Of a stretch of DNA of 64,000 bases, positions 27,625 through 36,539 are shown in pieces. The position numbers and the translations under genes were made by a program. The notes beneath the pieces were generated by a model, which was not told the DNA's origin, did not search any database, and saw nothing but the letters and a program-made list of their open reading frames with translations. How positions within the stretch are numbered: the stretch's first letter is position 1; each line of letters starts with the position of its first letter. The stretch covers positions 62,001 to 126,000 of the forward strand of contig CADAXK010000001.1 of the NCBI GenBank assembly GCA_902791865.1, written 5' to 3'. The stretch is from an uncultured Bacteroidia bacterium (GTDB taxonomy: Bacteria; Bacteroidota; Bacteroidia; Bacteroidales; ML635J-15).

Positions 27625-28041
27625 ATGAAGAATAGATTATTGTTTATCATCCTATTGTTAGGACTACCGATGATACTTATGCCTAGCTGCAAGAAGGTTG
27701 CAGATGAAATTGTTGGCACATGGAATGTAATGACATTTGACACAGCTCCAGAAGGCACAATGCAACTTACCTTTGATGGAAATTCAACTGCCATTAGAAT
27801 TTTAAACACTTCATCGGGAATGAATGTTGATAGTTGCTCATACGAAGTCATTCAGAAAGGAGCAAAAAAACGCATTATTTTCAGAGACAGTAAAATGCTT
27901 CCTGGTTGCGATAAGTTGGATGGTATATATCGTGTTGACAAAGTAAAGAACGATGTTATAATGGCCACAAGAATAGAATTCGAAGACGACCCAACAAGGG
28001 GCGGTGCTTTCTATAGGATGGAACTAAAGAGAAAAAATTAA
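27625..28041 (+). CDS. Small lipocalin-like lipoprotein
   Basis: 138 aa predicted lipoprotein, lipobox MPSC (C22). The mature part begins KKVADEIVGTWNV, a pattern (GTW near the start, then antiparallel strands) found in lipocalin-like domains of Bacteroidota lipoproteins. Strands MQLTFDG, RIIFRD and DGIYRVDKV fit a small barrel. Two cysteines (about C71 and C92) could pair. Own promoter box and a strong terminator make a single-gene unit. Ligand unknown. Confidence 0.78.
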   Translation: MKNRLLFIILLLGLPMILMPSCKKVADEIVGTWNVMTFDTAPEGTMQLTFDGNSTAIRILNTSSGMNVDSCSYEVIQKGAKKRIIFRDSKMLPGCDKLDGIYRVDKVKNDVIMATRIEFEDDPTRGGAFYRMELKRKN

Positions 28042-28061
28042 TTTTATATCATTTATGTTAT

Positions 28062-28101
28062 ACACATAACGACTGTCTGATGGCAGTCGTTATGTGTTTT
28101 A
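28062..28101 (+). terminator. Terminator after the lipocalin-like lipoprotein
   Basis: Long stem ACACATAACGACTG (28062-28075) with CAGTCGTTATGTGT (28084-28097), then TTTT; radA begins 13 bases after the stem, so some read-through or a start within this region must serve radA. Confidence 0.85.
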
Positions 28102-28110
28102 AAACAAAGC

Positions 28111-29487
28111 ATGGCAAAAAACAAAACCATATTCGTATGCCAGAATTGCGGATTCGTTTCTCCGAAATGGATTGGCAAATGTCCAAACTGCAATAGCTGG
28201 AATTCCTTCATCGAAGAGGTCGAAGAAAAGGAAGACAAAACGACAAAGGCTTACACGGAAGCGATTGCTGGAAATCCCGTGCCGATTTCTGACATAAAGC
28301 AGAAGGAACTGCATAGAATTGATATGCCATACAGCGAATTCAACCGCGTGCTCGGTGGTGGACTTGTCCCTGGCTCACTCGTGTTGCTCGGTGGAGAACC
28401 TGGAATCGGAAAATCAACACTTATACTTCAATCGGCACTAAACATAAACAAAAAAGTCCTTTACATTTCTGGAGAGGAAAGCGAAACACAAATAAAGCTA
28501 CGCGCCGACAGAATTGGCATCAACAATCCGCAATGCCTTATATATACCGAAATAAATATAGACAAGATTATTGCCACAATAAAGGCAACCGATCCCGAAA
28601 TCGTTGTCATCGACTCGATACAAACCACAGCTTCATCAGACATAACCTCATCGCCCGGAACAGTTTCGCAGATTAGGCTTTGCGCACAAAAACTACAGGA
28701 ATACGCAAAACAATCTGGCGTACCTATTATAATAATAGGACACATAAACAAGGATGGCGACATCGCTGGACCAATGTCGTTGGAACATATTGTTGATGTA
28801 GTGGTACAATTTGAAGGCGACAACAACCATTTCTACCGTCTGCTCCGCCCGAAGAAAAATCGTTTCGGCTCAACCTACGAAATTGGTGTTTTCGAAATGA
28901 TGAACTACGGACTGAAAGAAGTTATCGACCCAGGAAAAATACTGCTTTCGGGCGACAACAGCAACCTCAGCGGTATAGCATTCGGTACAGTTAACGAAGG
29001 TTCGCGCTCACTAATGATTGAAATCCAAGCACTTGTTGGCAACTCCGTATATGGCACACCACAACGCTCGTCAACAGGCTTCGACAACCGCCGATTTATG
29101 ATGTTACTTGCTGTCATCGAAAAACGCCTCGGATTGAAACTCAACGCAAAAGATGTCTTCCTGAACATCGCCGGCGGACTAAAGATAAACGACACAGCCG
29201 TTGACATTTCAGTAATTGCAGCAGTAATCTCATCATACATCGACAAGGCTATACCCGACAACCTATGCTTCATCGGTGAAGTGGGACTTTCGGGACAAAT
29301 AAAGCCTGTTTCGTTCATTGAAAAGCGCGTGGCAGAAGCATCAAGGCTCGGCTTCTCGACAATTTTCATATCAGCATCACAGAAATCAGAAGTCAAGAAC
29401 CAGAAAGCAAACATAATACCTGTAGCCGATGTGCGCGACTTCGCCACAAGACTTTTCAAGGGTTCTAACCAAAGCCAAGAACAGTAA
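28111..29487 (+). CDS. radA: DNA repair protein RadA
   Basis: RadA (Sms) is a RecA-like helicase that promotes branch migration in recombination. 458 aa. N-terminal zinc finger with CQNCG and CPNCN; Walker A GEPGIGKST near 95; Walker B IVVIDSIQT; the RadA-specific KNRFG (about 250-254) is intact. The C-terminal part is the Lon-like domain, starting near EIQALVG and ending with VADVRDFATRLF. Its stop overlaps the next start by one base. Confidence 0.97.
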   Translation: MAKNKTIFVCQNCGFVSPKWIGKCPNCNSWNSFIEEVEEKEDKTTKAYTEAIAGNPVPISDIKQKELHRIDMPYSEFNRVLGGGLVPGSLVLLGGEPGIGKSTLILQSALNINKKVLYISGEESETQIKLRADRIGINNPQCLIYTEINIDKIIATIKATDPEIVVIDSIQTTASSDITSSPGTVSQIRLCAQKLQEYAKQSGVPIIIIGHINKDGDIAGPMSLEHIVDVVVQFEGDNNHFYRLLRPKKNRFGSTYEIGVFEMMNYGLKEVIDPGKILLSGDNSNLSGIAFGTVNEGSRSLMIEIQALVGNSVYGTPQRSSTGFDNRRFMMLLAVIEKRLGLKLNAKDVFLNIAGGLKINDTAVDISVIAAVISSYIDKAIPDNLCFIGEVGLSGQIKPVSFIEKRVAEASRLGFSTIFISASQKSEVKNQKANIIPVADVRDFATRLFKGSNQSQEQ

Positions 29488-30302
29488 TGTCAAAAATTAT
29501 TTCTCCCGACGGACATATTGGAACACTTGACTACCTGAAGTCGATATGGGCATCAAGGCATCTCGCCATAACCCTCGCCAAAGGAGAAATCAAGAACCAG
29601 TCATCGATGAACATTACTGGCATCTTCTTGAATATCATACAGTCGCTAATTGGACTTGCTATCTATTGGATAGTTTTTGGCGTTGCCATTGGCATCGACA
29701 CTGGCGAAATCCCCTACCCCATTTTCGTGCTTCCCGGAATCTTCATCTGGCACTACTTCTCGGCAATTACAGGATATTGTAGCAATTGCTTCCTTTTAAG
29801 CCAAATACTCATCGACAAACTCTATTTTCCAAGAATTTGCATTCCGCTATCAAAAGTCATACTCGGACTGGTTGACTTTACTATCGGCTTCGTGTTGTTC
29901 GTAATACTTTTCATCTGCTTAGGACAATCATTCACAATCAATTGGCTTGCTTTCCCTTTGATTTTCATAATGATAATAATATGCGTATCCAGCATCGGAC
30001 TTTTCATCAGCTTTATCTCACTATTTTCGATGGACACGACACGCATTGCAGCACAACTAACCAACTTCTTGATATTCATCACACCAGTTTTCTACCCAGA
30101 CACAATAATACCCGAAAATTTCAAGTTCATACTATACATAAATCCAGTTGCAGGGATTATAGAATACGCACGCTGGTCGTTGATTGGCACACCGCTACCT
30201 GACTTCAAATACTTGATTGGCATAGCATTTACTATATGCCTGGCAATTGTTATATTCTTCATTTTCAAGAAATACGAAAAACGAATTACAGACCTAATGT
30301 AA
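29487..30302 (+). CDS. ABC-2 type permease of a polysaccharide exporter (Wzm-like)
   Basis: 271 aa membrane protein with six hydrophobic segments after a cytoplasmic N-terminal helix, the layout of Wzm/TagG permeases. Family features: YLKSIWASRHLAITLAKGEIK before the first helix, PYPIFVLPGIFIW, ITPVFYPD before the last pair of helices, and NPVAGIIEYARW. With the ATPase that starts 2 bases after its stop it forms an exporter that moves undecaprenyl-linked O-polysaccharide across the inner membrane. Confidence 0.92.
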   Translation: MSKIISPDGHIGTLDYLKSIWASRHLAITLAKGEIKNQSSMNITGIFLNIIQSLIGLAIYWIVFGVAIGIDTGEIPYPIFVLPGIFIWHYFSAITGYCSNCFLLSQILIDKLYFPRICIPLSKVILGLVDFTIGFVLFVILFICLGQSFTINWLAFPLIFIMIIICVSSIGLFISFISLFSMDTTRIAAQLTNFLIFITPVFYPDTIIPENFKFILYINPVAGIIEYARWSLIGTPLPDFKYLIGIAFTICLAIVIFFIFKKYEKRITDLM

Positions 30303-30303
30303 A

Positions 30304-31464
30304 ATGACACCCGAAACCGCCATATCAATACGAAATCTGTCGAAAGAATACTACAGAGCAGAAAAAACAAGTCCTTTTTCTCGCAAATCGACGAAAAGAA
30401 CTGGTTTCTTAGCGGTAAACGACATAAGCCTTGACATACAAAAGGGCGAAGTCATCTGCATTTCGGGACACAACGGTTCGGGCAAAAGCACTTTGCTAAA
30501 AATGATTGCAGAAGTCACACAGCCGACATCGGGAGAAATTGAAATTGACGGCAAAGTAGCATCAATACTTGAAATCGGCATAGGTTTCCAGCCCGAAATT
30601 TCTGGTTACGAAAATATATTCCTGTCTGGAGCAATGTATGGTCTGAAAAAATCGGAAATAGAAGCAAAAATCGACCGCATCATTGAAATGTTCGGATTTC
30701 CAGACTTTATTAATACTCCTGTAAAGTATTATTCTTCAGGAATGTACATGCGCTTAGCTTTTTCAATAATCGTCAATATAGATGCAGACATATACTTGTT
30801 CGATGAAGTGACTAGCGTTGGTGACACTGAATTCCGAACAAGAGTAACTCGTGAAATATCAAGGCTTAAGGACAGAAATGCAACAATACTTATCGTCACC
30901 CACACACCAACACTTTTTTCAAAAATCAGTGACAGGTTTTTACTTTTCGACAAGGGAACAATCAGCGTTTCTGAATCGCTAAATAACATACAACAAATTA
31001 GCAACAATGAAAATCCTTTGCACATTAACCGAGACAAATTATTACACATCAAGGAATTGCACACCGAAAAAATAGACTTTGACATTATCGACATAAAAAT
31101 AAACCTAGAAGGTCAACTAGATAACATTGAAAGTATTTTCAACAACAAAATAGAATATGTAACAGAAATAAGATACAATCTGCAAGACTGCATATCTATA
31201 CTAATGACAATCTGCGACATAACAGGAAATATTATTACATCGGCGAGGACGGAACTAAAAGCAGGCAATATAGAATCTGAAATTATAAAATTCGAAATGC
31301 CCAAAGGTTATCTGCGACCTTCACCCATGAGCATTGGATTCGAAATATTGGATAGCAACGGCAAATCCGCGATTTCATACCCGAATGTAATAAATATACC
31401 TTATTTGAAAAAAGATTCGCTTTCAGGCTACCTGAACATGCCGATAAAAATCACGAAGGAATAA
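30304..31464 (+). CDS. ABC transporter ATPase with C-terminal extension (Wzt-like)
   Basis: 386 aa. The first 245 residues are the ATPase: Walker A SGHNGSGKST, the Q-loop region GFQPEISGYENIF, signature YSSGMYMRLAF, Walker B YLFDEV and switch VTHTP. Residues about 260-386 form an extra beta-rich domain of the kind that in Wzt recognises the modified end of the O-chain. No glycosyltransferase cluster is adjacent, so the polymer cannot be named. In T9SS bacteria the A-LPS needed for cargo anchoring is exported by such a pair; the link here is inference. Confidence 0.92.
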   Translation: MTPETAISIRNLSKEYYRAEKTSPFSRKSTKRTGFLAVNDISLDIQKGEVICISGHNGSGKSTLLKMIAEVTQPTSGEIEIDGKVASILEIGIGFQPEISGYENIFLSGAMYGLKKSEIEAKIDRIIEMFGFPDFINTPVKYYSSGMYMRLAFSIIVNIDADIYLFDEVTSVGDTEFRTRVTREISRLKDRNATILIVTHTPTLFSKISDRFLLFDKGTISVSESLNNIQQISNNENPLHINRDKLLHIKELHTEKIDFDIIDIKINLEGQLDNIESIFNNKIEYVTEIRYNLQDCISILMTICDITGNIITSARTELKAGNIESEIIKFEMPKGYLRPSPMSIGFEILDSNGKSAISYPNVINIPYLKKDSLSGYLNMPIKITKE

Positions 31465-31467
31465 TCT

Positions 31468-31995
31468 TTAGAACAAATTCCTTACTTCTTTCTTCAGCAA
31501 TTCCAAAGCCTCCTGCGTAGGCGACTTCTCGATTTCAATCAATTTTTCAAACACTGCCTGACTATAAACCATAGCATTGTCCATCGAGTTCAAACCTTGA
31601 AGACACATATTCAACATCTGAATTGTACGTTCTTTTGCATTTCGTGTAGCCTCCCATGCCTCGGACGACACATAAAGCTGTTGCGACAAATTGTGCTCGA
31701 ACTCTGCCCTTATCGTAATGAGCATCTGCCGGTGAAGTTCCTGAACCGTCATGTTTGGAGTCTGCAAACGGACAATCACACTATTCGGAGAAATACGCTC
31801 CAAAAACAGAATTATCCTCTCGTAGGCTTGCAACCGCAAGGGGGTTATCGTTTTCTGATTTTCGAGAATTATTTGTATCTTTTTGGCTTCCAAGTCTTTC
31901 TTTAACATTTGCCTTATCACCAATATAGCTGTGACTGCTACGACAACAGCAGGAATTGTCACTATTAGAATCTGTGAAATCATTTTTAAAAACAT
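31468..31995 (-). CDS. Single-pass membrane protein, conserved in Bacteroidota
   Basis: 175 aa. One N-terminal membrane helix (about residues 6-27), then a long, mostly helical cytoplasmic part. The stretch ITPLRLQAYERIILFLERI is the recognisable mark of a widespread Bacteroidota family with no known role; QQLYVSSEAWEATRNAKE is also typical. An ATG at 31983 (MISQILIV) is an alternative start. The gene converges on the Wzt-like gene with 3 bases between stop codons. Function unknown. Confidence 0.8.
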   Translation of the reverse strand: MFLKMISQILIVTIPAVVVAVTAILVIRQMLKKDLEAKKIQIILENQKTITPLRLQAYERIILFLERISPNSVIVRLQTPNMTVQELHRQMLITIRAEFEHNLSQQLYVSSEAWEATRNAKERTIQMLNMCLQGLNSMDNAMVYSQAVFEKLIEIEKSPTQEALELLKKEVRNLF

Positions 31996-32074
31996 TCAAA
32001 ATTATGTTATGCAATATTAAGAAATTTAATTTAAAAGAGTTATCTTCGCAGACAATTTTTTTATTACAAATACA

Positions 32075-33268
32075 ATGGAAAGAGTATCAAATAGATTGGA
32101 AAAAATGGCGGTATCGGCTACACTGGCTATGACCGCAAAAAGCCGTGAACTTCAGGCTCAAGGAATTGATGTTGTTAACCTTAGCATTGGTGAACCAGAC
32201 TTCAACACTCCAGACTACATCAAGGAAGCGGCAAAGGAAGCAATAGACCAGAACTTCTCGCACTATCCTCCAGTTCCGGGTTACGAATCACTTCGTAAAG
32301 CCGTTTGCACAAAACTGAAACGCGAAAACAACCTCGACTACGAACCTGCACAAATAGTTGTATCGACAGGTGCAAAGCATTCGATTATGAATACTTTGCT
32401 TACAATTGTTGACCCAGGCGAAGAAGTTATAATCCCAGCCCCATACTGGGTTAGCTACATTGAAATGGTTCGTTTCTGCGAAGGTGTTCCTGTAGTTGTA
32501 AAATGCAACATCGAATCCGACTTCAAGATGACAGCAGCTCAACTGGAAAAGGCTCTCACTCCGAAGACCAGAGCCATCATCATCTGCTCGCCCTCGAACC
32601 CGACAGGAAGCCTTTACAGCAAAGCAGAATTGAAGGCAATTGCCGATGTTCTTGCAAAGCACCCCGAAGTTATCGTAATTTCTGATGAAATATACGAGCA
32701 CATCAACTTCGTAGGCGAACACGAAAGCATTGCACAGTTTGACGACATCCGTCGCCGTTGCGTTATTATCAACGGTGTATCAAAGGGTTATGCAATGACT
32801 GGATGGAGAATCGGTTTCATAGCAGCTCCTCTATGGATTGCTAAGGGCGTTACCAAGTTGCAGGGTCAGTTCACATCAGGAGCTTGCTCAATAGCTCAGA
32901 AGGCTGCCGAAGCAGCACTCAACGCAGGCAACAGCGAATGCAAGAAGATGACACAGGTATTCAAGAGCCGCCGCGACCTTGTTCTCGGTCTTTTGAAGGA
33001 AATCCCCGGACTGAAGCTCAATACTCCACAAGGTGCATTCTACATTTTTGCAGAAGTTTCCGCATTTTTGGGCAAGGAAGCCGAAGGTATGAAAATAGAA
33101 ACTTCCGACGACCTTGCAATGTACCTGCTTGAGAAGGGACACGTTGCTACCGTTGGTGGAATTTCGTTCGGTGCACCAGAATGCCTACGTCTCTCCTACG
33201 CTACCAGCGACGACAGACTTATCGAAGCTGTAAAGCGCATGAAAGAAGCATTGGCTAAGCTGAAGTAA
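32075..33268 (+). CDS. Class I/II aminotransferase (aspartate aminotransferase type)
   Basis: 397 aa PLP enzyme of the I-gamma aspartate aminotransferase group. LSIGEPDFNTPDYI at the N-terminus, APYWVSY, CSPSNPTGS, SDEIYE and the PLP-binding lysine in NGVSKGYAMTGWRIG are intact, as is the substrate-carboxylate arginine region ECLRLSYA near the end. Expected reaction: aspartate + 2-oxoglutarate to oxaloacetate + glutamate; some relatives also accept prephenate. Single gene. Confidence 0.94.
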   Translation: MERVSNRLEKMAVSATLAMTAKSRELQAQGIDVVNLSIGEPDFNTPDYIKEAAKEAIDQNFSHYPPVPGYESLRKAVCTKLKRENNLDYEPAQIVVSTGAKHSIMNTLLTIVDPGEEVIIPAPYWVSYIEMVRFCEGVPVVVKCNIESDFKMTAAQLEKALTPKTRAIIICSPSNPTGSLYSKAELKAIADVLAKHPEVIVISDEIYEHINFVGEHESIAQFDDIRRRCVIINGVSKGYAMTGWRIGFIAAPLWIAKGVTKLQGQFTSGACSIAQKAAEAALNAGNSECKKMTQVFKSRRDLVLGLLKEIPGLKLNTPQGAFYIFAEVSAFLGKEAEGMKIETSDDLAMYLLEKGHVATVGGISFGAPECLRLSYATSDDRLIEAVKRMKEALAKLK

Positions 33269-33285
33269 CATTTACTTTATACGCC

Positions 33286-33343
33286 AAATCCCCATGTTTT
33301 TTGTCATCCTGAACTTGTTTCAGGATCTGAAACATGGGGATTT
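33286..33343. repeat. Nested inverted repeat after the aminotransferase gene
   Basis: Outer arms AAATCCCCATGTTT (33286-33299) and AAACATGGGGATTT (33330-33343) enclose inner arms ATCCTGAA and TTCAGGAT (33305-33326). It could fold as one long hairpin. The inner GTCATCCTGAAC...TTCAGGATC unit resembles dispersed repeats seen in many bacterial genomes. A transcription stop is possible but no long T-run follows. Confidence 0.85.
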
Positions 33344-33363
33344 GTTTCTATACTTAGCGCACA

Positions 33364-33399
33364 AAAAAAGCCGCCCCATTGGGACGGCTTAGTTTTTTT
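33364..33399. terminator. Bidirectional terminator
   Basis: Stem AAGCCG-CCCC / GGG-ACGGCTT with one mismatch around ATT (33368-33390), flanked by seven A and seven T, so it can stop the aminotransferase (+) and the 79-aa lipoprotein (-) alike. Confidence 0.88.
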
Positions 33400-33414
33400 A
33401 TTCAGTAGTTAGAA

Positions 33415-33654
33415 TTATTCTTCTACGCATTCATACTTTATATCTCCAGTCTCCAAGTTCTTAACGTACTTGTCATAGAGATCACCGCAATTTTTGTATC
33501 CTGCTTCCTTAAGTTCTTCACCTGTAAAAGTTACATCAGAAGAAATGTCTGGATATTCTTTTGAAGATGCAGTACACTTGCAGTCCTTAGGTGCACATGA
33601 TGAAAATGCGAAAGCTGCAATAGCAACGACTGATAAAACTAATAATTTCTTCAT
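33415..33654 (-). CDS. Five-cysteine small lipoprotein (copy 1)
   Basis: 79 aa from 33654; the longer frame to 33795 runs across the promoter box and the neighbour's terminator. Lipobox FSSC gives lipidated C20. Four further cysteines: C25 and C27 (CKC), C56 in YKNCGDLYD and C76 in KYECVEE. Spacing is nearly the same in the two lipoproteins next to it, which marks them as one family. Too small for an enzyme; disulfide pairs or a metal site are possible. Function unknown. Confidence 0.82.
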   Translation of the reverse strand: MKKLLVLSVVAIAAFAFSSCAPKDCKCTASSKEYPDISSDVTFTGEELKEAGYKNCGDLYDKYVKNLETGDIKYECVEE

Positions 33655-33692
33655 TTTATTAAACTTTAAATTAAACAAATAAATTAACTGCA

Positions 33693-33700
33693 CAAAAGTA
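33693..33700 (-). promoter_or_regulatory. -7 box TACTTTTG before five-cysteine lipoprotein 1
   Basis: Exact minus-strand box 38 bases before ATG 33654. Confidence 0.55.
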
Positions 33701-33748
33701 CATATAAAAACAACATAAACAAGCAAAAATTTTATTTTTTTATAACAT

Positions 33749-33780
33749 AAAAAAAGCCCCGGAAAATCCGAGGCTTTTGT
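33749..33780 (-). terminator. Terminator of five-cysteine lipoprotein 2
   Basis: Stem AAAGCC-C-CGGA / TCCG-A-GGCTTT around AAA, with an A-run to its left that becomes the U-tract on the minus strand; 16 bases past the stop at 33796. Confidence 0.82.
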
Positions 33781-33795
33781 TTCGCATTTTAGCAA

Positions 33796-34014
33796 TTATT
33801 TGCATTCAAGACCAGTCTTGTTGCCGTTGTTATCGGTTACATAAGTATTCATATCTGAACACTTCTTGATATTGGTGTTGTCCTTATCCAATTCAACTTC
33901 ACTTTCTGTAACTACATTTCCGCCAAGGAAAGATTTGCAAGTACAAGTCTTATCGCATGATGACATTGCGAACAACAAACCAGCTGCTGCCAAAACTACT
34001 AATAACTTCTTCAT
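33796..34014 (-). CDS. Five-cysteine small lipoprotein (copy 2)
   Basis: 72 aa, lipobox MSSC (C20), then C24-x-C26 (CTC), C52 in KKCSDMNTY and C71 next to the end. Same plan as copies 1 and 3, though the segment between the CxC and the third cysteine differs in sequence. Has its own promoter box and its own terminator, so it can be expressed separately from its neighbours. Function unknown. Confidence 0.82.
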   Translation of the reverse strand: MKKLLVVLAAAGLLFAMSSCDKTCTCKSFLGGNVVTESEVELDKDNTNIKKCSDMNTYVTDNNGNKTGLECK

Positions 34015-34058
34015 TTTCTTATTACTTTATAAAGTTAAACATAAAATATTCAATGCTA

Positions 34059-34066
34059 CAAAAATA
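34059..34066 (-). promoter_or_regulatory. -7 box TATTTTTG before five-cysteine lipoprotein 2
   Basis: Exact minus-strand box 44 bases before ATG 34014. Confidence 0.55.
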
Positions 34067-34104
34067 CAAAAAATACTAATACAATTTATTTTTTTTTACC
34101 AAAT

Positions 34105-34350
34105 CTATTCACATCTAATTCCTGCGCCAATAGTCTCATCATATCCAAGTCCCAATGCATCGTAGTAATCATTCAAACCCGCGCAGTTCTTTGCATTAAG
34201 ACTATTTATTTCATCCTGAGTGTATACGATTGGATCCGTATCAGTATTTTTGCCGTCGGTCCACTTTGAACATGTACATTCCTTAGCACACGAAGCAAAC
34301 ATTGCCAAAGTTGCCAATGCAACAATTGAAATAATCAAAAACTTTTTCAT
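34105..34350 (-). CDS. Five-cysteine small lipoprotein (copy 3)
   Basis: 81 aa, lipobox FASC (C21), then C25-x-C27 (CTC), C56 in KNCAGLNDYYD and C80 next to the end. The KNCxxL-x-D/Y segment is shared with copy 1. Only 27 bases separate it from the M43 protease gene upstream, with no terminator or exact promoter box between them, so the two may be co-transcribed. Function unknown. Confidence 0.82.
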   Translation of the reverse strand: MKKFLIISIVALATLAMFASCAKECTCSKWTDGKNTDTDPIVYTQDEINSLNAKNCAGLNDYYDALGLGYDETIGAGIRCE

Positions 34351-34377
34351 CTTGCAATTATTAAAAATTCTGCATTA

Positions 34378-36468
34378 CTATTCTTTTACCACCTTAACTG
34401 TCTCACATGCACCAGCACTATATACTTTCAAGAAATAAACACCATCTGCTTTCTTTTCAAAAGCATTGCCCAAACTTATATGCTGACCGCTGAATACATC
34501 AGAAAACACCATCTTGCCCATCATATCATATATCTCAATCTTGCAATTTTCATCCGCGTTATCCACATCAATAAAAATATTATCCCTAAAAGGATTCGGA
34601 TATGCAGACAATGAAATTCCCTTATATGTATCTACAGCCGATGGTCTCTGAGAAAAAGTCAAATTGTCAATATATATAGTGTTGCCAAAAGATCTTCTAC
34701 TTTCAATAATCAAGCGGAAATTTTCTCCTTTCAGGGAGGATGCTGGCACCGTAAACGACACATCATTCCATTCGTTAGCACTTGGTGTAAATTCTTCCGG
34801 AGAATCCATAATTGCAGTAACAAGGCGGGATCCAGAAATAGAATTACCCATCCTTAATGTATCGCCACAAGATGTTGAATAATAAAAGAATAATTCATCT
34901 GTATATGAGTCTGATCTTTTTTTAGCACAAGCAACCTTAAACGAAACCAAAAGATCCGTGGTATCATTATCCAACTTGATATTTGGCATATATATTTTAT
35001 TATTTGAACTTCCGGCCATTGCATTTCGAATCCTAATAGACTTGCCTGTGTAGCCATTATAAACTTGCATCCAACTTTCGTCTCTTGGAATCCACCAACC
35101 ACCACCGCCAGACGGGTTTGGATTATAATTTTCTACATAGAAATCATTACCATCATTTCCTGATATACGTGGAAAGGTTGATGTCTCAAAACGCTCTGTA
35201 TATGGCAGTTCATAACCATCTCTTTTGTCATATACACGCAAATTGTTCTCTTTTTCAATAGTATTTCCTCCCACACTATTTTCCACATACAAACCAGTAG
35301 TGTACGTACCGCCATTATTATACACAACAGCAGGCAACTCTTCGTTTGACGTCGCAGGCTCTCCTCCATCAAAACTCCACACTCTATAATCAATAGAAGT
35401 AGTATTATATGTACGGTCATTATAATTCACGGTAAAACCAGCACATATCATATCTTTGCTCTGCTCGAAATCGGCAATCGGAGAACACTCTTCATCAATA
35501 TAATCATCGTCGGTGCCAGTGGCAATACGGTTCTCAGGCGACCATAGATTGATACGGGTAAATTCATCATTATTAAGCACAGCTCGCATATATTCAGCCT
35601 GCCCTTTTGTAAACATCCGGTAGCAGTAACTGTAATCCATGAAATTCTGAACATTATCGAGGCTACCACATGTTACTGCATTCAGAGAACAAGTCGTATG
35701 GCCGATAGTATTAGGGGTATCCTCTATACCATCATCTATGTCACAATTGTCAGCCAAACCAGGTTCGTTTGTACTGCCCCACGGATGAGGAAGCCCTAAA
35801 TAATGTCCTGCTTCATGAGTCAATGCCCTGCTTATGTAGTCATACAGCAATATTATTCCATCGCCGTCACCAGCATACGATTCCGGATAAAATGAATAAC
35901 CAGCAACTCCACTCTCACTCATCGACTTTACTGTCCAAATGTTCAAATATTTGGAATTGTCCCATCTTCCAGCAATTTCCTTGGCTCTCTCATCTCCACT
36001 GTTTGTTGCTGATGTATATATACGATTAACGCCCATGGTACAATTTCCATCCGGATCTTTCCTTGCCAACCTAAATTCAATCTTTGTATCGGCAGCTATC
36101 GGCTTAAACTCCTCCTTTATCGATGCCGTATCTGAACGCATTTTCCTATAATCCTTGTTTATCTGTTCTATCGCAGCCTGAATTGCAGAGTACGAAATAT
36201 TCTCGCTACCATACTGATGCAAGACATGAAAAACAACAGGGATTACATATACTTCATCGTCACCACCCCTTGGATTTTGCCGAACGTATTCACGAACAAA
36301 ATCTTTCAGTTTTGCTCTGTTCAACGCAATCTGCGGATTATGTCTAACCATTTCATCGTAAACAGAATCCGTTCCGCAGCGGAACCAACCCTCCTCTTGT
36401 TCTTGTGCCGTAGAAAATAGCGGCAACAAAAACATTATACCTATTAATAATATAGTTACAATCTTCAT
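34378..36468 (-). CDS. T9SS-secreted M43 (pappalysin-type) zinc metalloprotease
   Basis: 696 aa. Sec signal to about residue 21 (FSTAQ), a propeptide-like stretch, then the catalytic domain from IPVVFHVLHQYG. The extended zinc site HEAGHYLGLPH gives ligands H218, H222 and H228 with catalytic E219; MDYSYC downstream is the Met-turn. A PKD-like module (about 335-410: SFDGG, YNNGGTYTTGLYV) and a jelly-roll module (about 425-600, ending IYIDNLTFSQ) follow. The end is a T9SS type A sorting domain beginning LSAYPNPFRDNIF. A secreted, surface-bound peptidase is expected; the substrate is unknown. Confidence 0.93.
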   Translation of the reverse strand: MKIVTILLIGIMFLLPLFSTAQEQEEGWFRCGTDSVYDEMVRHNPQIALNRAKLKDFVREYVRQNPRGGDDEVYVIPVVFHVLHQYGSENISYSAIQAAIEQINKDYRKMRSDTASIKEEFKPIAADTKIEFRLARKDPDGNCTMGVNRIYTSATNSGDERAKEIAGRWDNSKYLNIWTVKSMSESGVAGYSFYPESYAGDGDGIILLYDYISRALTHEAGHYLGLPHPWGSTNEPGLADNCDIDDGIEDTPNTIGHTTCSLNAVTCGSLDNVQNFMDYSYCYRMFTKGQAEYMRAVLNNDEFTRINLWSPENRIATGTDDDYIDEECSPIADFEQSKDMICAGFTVNYNDRTYNTTSIDYRVWSFDGGEPATSNEELPAVVYNNGGTYTTGLYVENSVGGNTIEKENNLRVYDKRDGYELPYTERFETSTFPRISGNDGNDFYVENYNPNPSGGGGWWIPRDESWMQVYNGYTGKSIRIRNAMAGSSNNKIYMPNIKLDNDTTDLLVSFKVACAKKRSDSYTDELFFYYSTSCGDTLRMGNSISGSRLVTAIMDSPEEFTPSANEWNDVSFTVPASSLKGENFRLIIESRRSFGNTIYIDNLTFSQRPSAVDTYKGISLSAYPNPFRDNIFIDVDNADENCKIEIYDMMGKMVFSDVFSGQHISLGNAFEKKADGVYFLKVYSAGACETVKVVKE

Positions 36469-36539
36469 AAGAAAAATTTTTGCAAAGGAACAAAAAATAT
36501 TTAAAAATTCAAGTTTAGCTTTGTTGATTTATAATTGAT

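Noticed and set aside
33655..33795. Longer start for the first five-cysteine lipoprotein
   Set aside because: The added part spans the promoter box and the terminator of the next gene, and would bury the lipoprotein signal.
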